DNA of 64,000 nt. Origin: Bradyrhizobium sp. Lineage in GTDB: Bacteria > Pseudomonadota > Alphaproteobacteria > Rhizobiales > Xanthobacteraceae. The position numbers were made by a program, and so were the translations under genes. A model generated the notes under the pieces. That model ran no database searches, was not told where the DNA came from, and saw nothing but the letters and a program-made list of their open reading frames with translations. Shown in pieces: positions 61,286 to 64,000 of this stretch (position 1 is the first letter of the stretch; each line of letters begins with the position of its first letter). The stretch is taken from NCBI RefSeq assembly GCF_030697065.1, contig NZ_JAUYQU010000087.1, forward strand, positions 1 to 64,000. The letters run 5' to 3'.

Positions 61286-63850
61286 TCAGGCCCCCAGGCT
61301 CTTGCCGGAGTCGCCCGTGTGGGTGAAGTAGCGCAGGCTGATCTCGTCCGAGACGCGCCAGGCGGCCTCGCTGCACTGCGCCAGCAATTCGGCCAGCCGG
61401 GGCAATGCGCCGTCCTCGCGGGTCTGGCACAGCGCATCAAACTCCCACTGCTCGGGGTCGGGCACCATCAGGGCCAGGGCATCCATCTCGCCGCTTGGGT
61501 TGCCGGCGAGCTTGGCCAGGCGGCCACGCAGGGTCTGCACCACCCAACCGAGGGAGCGCGGGTTGTCCCGGTCCAGCACCAGCAAATCCAGCAGGGCCGG
61601 CACTTCGCGGGCCTGCTGGTACTGCGCGTGGAAGGTGATGGTGCTGTCGAACAGGGCGATCAGCGCCTCGAAGCCGCCGTCGTCATGGACGGCGCCGGTC
61701 TCGAAACTGCGGGCCAAGGCGGGCGCCAGGAAGCACAGGCGCTCGATCTGGCGGCCGATGGACAGCAGGCGCCAGCCGTCGTCGCGGGTCATGCGGTCGG
61801 TCTGGGCGCCGGTGATGGCGGCCAGGTGGCCGCTGGCCGATTCCAGCGCGCGCAGGGCTTCCACGGCAGAGTAGTCGCCCTGGGCCACGTGCTTCGCGCA
61901 GCGCTGCGTCATCTCGGCTTCGGCCCGGGTGATGATGTTCCACTGCTCCTGCGAGAGCCGCTCGCGCACCGCGGCGGCGGCCAGCTTGAGCGCGCGCAGG
62001 GTGTAGCCCACGCTGGTGGCCATGTCGTGGCTGCCCAGGCTGGCAATCAGCGAGCGCTCGAACACGCGGCGCGCCTGCAGGGCGGTGGGCACGTCCGGCA
62101 GCACCAGGGTGTTGCGCAAAGCCAGGTCGCTGAGCCAGGTCAGCAGCGCGGGCGAGCAGGGGTCCTGCCCGTTCAGGCTGTCGAGCGTGAGTCGTGCCAG
62201 CCGGATGTTGTTTTCGGTGCGCTCCGTGTAGCGGCCCAGCCAGTAGAGATTCTCGGCGGCGCGGCTGGTGACCAGGCGTTTGCGCTGCGTGAGGATGGGG
62301 GTGGCGTGGTGGGTCGACAGCAAGGTCGTACGGTCGACCTCACCGTGGGTCATGACCCAGGTGTCCGCGCTGCTGCCGCCGCGCTGCATGGAGGCCATGC
62401 CCGCGCTGGCGTTCACCAGCCGGGTCAGGCCGCCGGGCAGCACGCGCCAGGACTGCGGGCCGTCGGCGATGGCAAACACGCGCAGCATGAGCGAGCGCGG
62501 CGTGATGCGATCGTCCTGCCAGGTGGGCATCTGCGAAGGCGGCAGGTAGCGCTGCACCGTGTGCTGGTCACCCGCGCGCATGATGCGACCGGCCCATTCG
62601 TCCAGTCCGCTGCGTGTCAGGCTGCGGCCGAGCACGGCCTCGAAGCCGCTGGCCGCATCCGGATAGGTCGGCTTGATGACGCACTCGGCCAGGCGGGGCA
62701 GCACGTCTTCCATGCCGGCGCGTTCGCCGCACCACCAGGTGGGCAGCGCCGGCAGGTGCATCTTTTCCCCCAGCAGGTGGCTGGCGATGGCCGGCAGGAA
62801 ACCCAGCATGGCGCTCGATTCGAGAAAGGCCGAACCCGGTGCGTTGGCCACCAGCACGTTGCCCGCGCGGATGGCCTGCAGCAGGCCGGGCACGCCCAGC
62901 GTGGAGTCGGCGCGCAGTTCCAGCGGGTCCAGGAATTCGTCGTCCAGGCGCTTGAGCAGGCCGTGCACCGGCTCCAGGCCGCGCAGGGTCTTGAGGTAGA
63001 GCTTCTGGTCGCGCACCGTCAGGTCGCTGCCTTCCACCAGGGTCAAGCCCAGATAGCGCGCCAGGTAGGCGTGCTCGAAATAGGTTTCGTTGTAGGGGCC
63101 GGGGGTGAGCAGGGCGATATGCGAATCGGCGCCGGCCGGGCTCATCTGCTTGAGCGCGTCGATCAGTGCGCGGTAGGTCGCGGCCAGGCGCTGGATGTGC
63201 ATGCCCTCGAAGGCCGGCGCGAACTGGCGCGAGATCGAAATGCGGTTCTCCAGCAGGTAGCCCAGGCCCGAGGGGGCCTGCGTGCGCTGCGAGATCACCC
63301 ACCAATTGCCGTCGGGACCGCGCGCCAGGTCAAAGGCGGCAATGTGCAGGTGCGTGCCACCCACGGGCGCCACACCGTGCATGGGGCGCAGGTAGCCGGG
63401 GTGGCCCTGCACCAGCGCGGGCGGCAGCAGGCCGGCCTTGAGCAGTTCCTGCGGGCCATAGACATCGGCCATCACGTGTTCCAGCACGCGCACCCGCTGC
63501 AGCACGCCGGTCTCGATCTGCTGCCAGCTCTCGGGCGTGATGATCAGCGGGAACAAGTCGAGCGACCACGGCCGTTGCGGGCCGCTGGCATCGCTGTACA
63601 CGTTGTAGCTCACGCCGTTGTCGCGGATCTGGCGCGCCAGGCTCTGGGCGCGGTGGTTCAGGTCGGCGAAACCTTCGTGGCCCATCTGCTCGAAGAATTC
63701 TGCCCAGGCTGGCGTCGCCTGCTGTCCCGACAGGCCGCCGCGGAATTCATCGTAGTGGCCGCTGCCGGCCGGTAGCGCCAAGGCCGCTGCCCGTTGGGCC
63801 GGCGAGGGTGGGCCGGCAGTGTCGAAGAGGTCGGGATTGGCGTGGTCCAC
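61286..63850 (-). CDS. circularly permuted ATP-grasp / alpha-E fusion protein
   Basis: 854 residues in two parts. Residues about 60-480 are a circularly permuted type 2 ATP-grasp (DUF404/DUF407-like): DVYGPQELL, PGYLRPMHGV, LLTPGPYNETYFEHAYLARYLGL, EGSDLTVRDQKLYLKTL and LPPSQMPTWQD. Residues about 520-840 form an alpha-E (DUF403) helical domain: RAAENLYWLGRYTERTENNIRLARLTLDSL, then WRLLSIGRQIERLCFLAPALA and DRDNPRSLGWVVQTLRGRLAKL. In many species these are separate genes; here they are fused. With the downstream transglutaminase it forms the predicted peptide-ligation set. The start at 63850 is ATG (MDHANPDLFD). Confidence 0.9.
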   Translation of the reverse strand: MDHANPDLFDTAGPPSPAQRAAALALPAGSGHYDEFRGGLSGQQATPAWAEFFEQMGHEGFADLNHRAQSLARQIRDNGVSYNVYSDASGPQRPWSLDLFPLIITPESWQQIETGVLQRVRVLEHVMADVYGPQELLKAGLLPPALVQGHPGYLRPMHGVAPVGGTHLHIAAFDLARGPDGNWWVISQRTQAPSGLGYLLENRISISRQFAPAFEGMHIQRLAATYRALIDALKQMSPAGADSHIALLTPGPYNETYFEHAYLARYLGLTLVEGSDLTVRDQKLYLKTLRGLEPVHGLLKRLDDEFLDPLELRADSTLGVPGLLQAIRAGNVLVANAPGSAFLESSAMLGFLPAIASHLLGEKMHLPALPTWWCGERAGMEDVLPRLAECVIKPTYPDAASGFEAVLGRSLTRSGLDEWAGRIMRAGDQHTVQRYLPPSQMPTWQDDRITPRSLMLRVFAIADGPQSWRVLPGGLTRLVNASAGMASMQRGGSSADTWVMTHGEVDRTTLLSTHHATPILTQRKRLVTSRAAENLYWLGRYTERTENNIRLARLTLDSLNGQDPCSPALLTWLSDLALRNTLVLPDVPTALQARRVFERSLIASLGSHDMATSVGYTLRALKLAAAAVRERLSQEQWNIITRAEAEMTQRCAKHVAQGDYSAVEALRALESASGHLAAITGAQTDRMTRDDGWRLLSIGRQIERLCFLAPALARSFETGAVHDDGGFEALIALFDSTITFHAQYQQAREVPALLDLLVLDRDNPRSLGWVVQTLRGRLAKLAGNPSGEMDALALMVPDPEQWEFDALCQTREDGALPRLAELLAQCSEAAWRVSDEISLRYFTHTGDSGKSLGA

Positions 63851-64000
63851 TGTGACGGTATTGTTACATCACTACCGCATGGCAAAGCGGTTTTCTGACT
63901 CTTGAAACACAGACGGACCGGGAATTTGCGGCTTCCTGGCAACTGGCCGGCGGCAAGCCGTCATGTTGAAGTACCTAGCCCCTGAACTATCCGTCCGTGG
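63851..64000. other. window end, upstream region of the ATP-grasp gene
   Basis: 150 bases with the promoter side of the ATP-grasp operon; TTGTTACATCAC lies just upstream of its start. On the plus strand an ATG at 63963 opens a frame that runs off the window (MLKYLAPELSVR), without a clear ribosome site. It may begin a divergent gene, but too little is visible to call one. Confidence 0.35.

Noticed and set aside
61319-63775. 818-residue plus-strand open frame opposite the ATP-grasp gene
   Set aside because: Antisense shadow of a long, well-recognised gene in GC-rich DNA.

Overview
The window is high-GC proteobacterial DNA, but it joins two different bacteria. Positions 1 to about 49.1 kb look like a Bradyrhizobiaceae (Rhizobiales) chromosome: alphaproteobacterial SerC/SerA behind a serC-type RNA leader, Omp31-like porins, DUF992, DUF4112 and DUF3309 proteins, an HWE-family kinase, Bug-type binding proteins and many short palindromic intergenic repeats. 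From about 49.3 kb to the end the genes look like a Burkholderiales/Comamonadaceae genome: a CBS-domain protein, AroC, HcaT-like MFS, AroQ, TrhP, ArfB, an FrnE-like protein, DUF2937, and a transglutaminase with a circularly permuted ATP-grasp/alpha-E protein. The changeover lies inside one intact open frame, an O-acetylhomoserine sulfhydrylase-type gene (48652-49947). Its 3' part has the codon style of the left side and its 5' part that of the right side. An assembly chimera across a conserved gene is the most economical explanation.

Alphaproteobacterial part. 0-10 kb: a DUF992 tail, a ferric-reductase-like membrane protein paired with a Tat-exported intradiol-like protein, cytochrome c, an old-yellow-enzyme oxidoreductase, an HWE sensor kinase lying between an SDR gene and a decayed copy of that SDR's 3' end, a small K+-channel-like protein, an EF-G paralogue and aroE. 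10-17 kb: the most interesting block. A metallophosphoesterase-like/radical SAM fusion is divergent from a tightly overlapping operon of a TIGR04283-type glycosyltransferase, a TIGR04282/DUF2064 transferase, a TVP38-type membrane protein and two FAD oxidoreductases. 17-30 kb: lldD, glmM, a fosmidomycin-resistance-type MFS pump, two outer-membrane barrels, a GST, serC-serA, a MuiA-like protein and a phytase-like esterase. 30-49 kb: a 2-hydroxyacid dehydrogenase, a Bug binding protein, two paralogous EamA exporters, a second FMN hydroxyacid oxidase, an orphan MCE protein, ybaK, purA, small membrane and hypothetical proteins, msrB-msrA, a RecD-like helicase, an LLM flavin enzyme and an alpha/beta hydrolase.

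Betaproteobacterial part (49.3-64 kb): chorismate synthase, dehydroquinate dehydratase and the prephenate-dependent tRNA hydroxylase TrhP fall in one neighbourhood. A transglutaminase/ATP-grasp/alpha-E pair at the end belongs to a widespread but poorly understood peptide-modification family.

I saw no tRNA, rRNA, CRISPR array, intact insertion sequence or phage genes. All functions come from reading the translated sequence; no database search was run.
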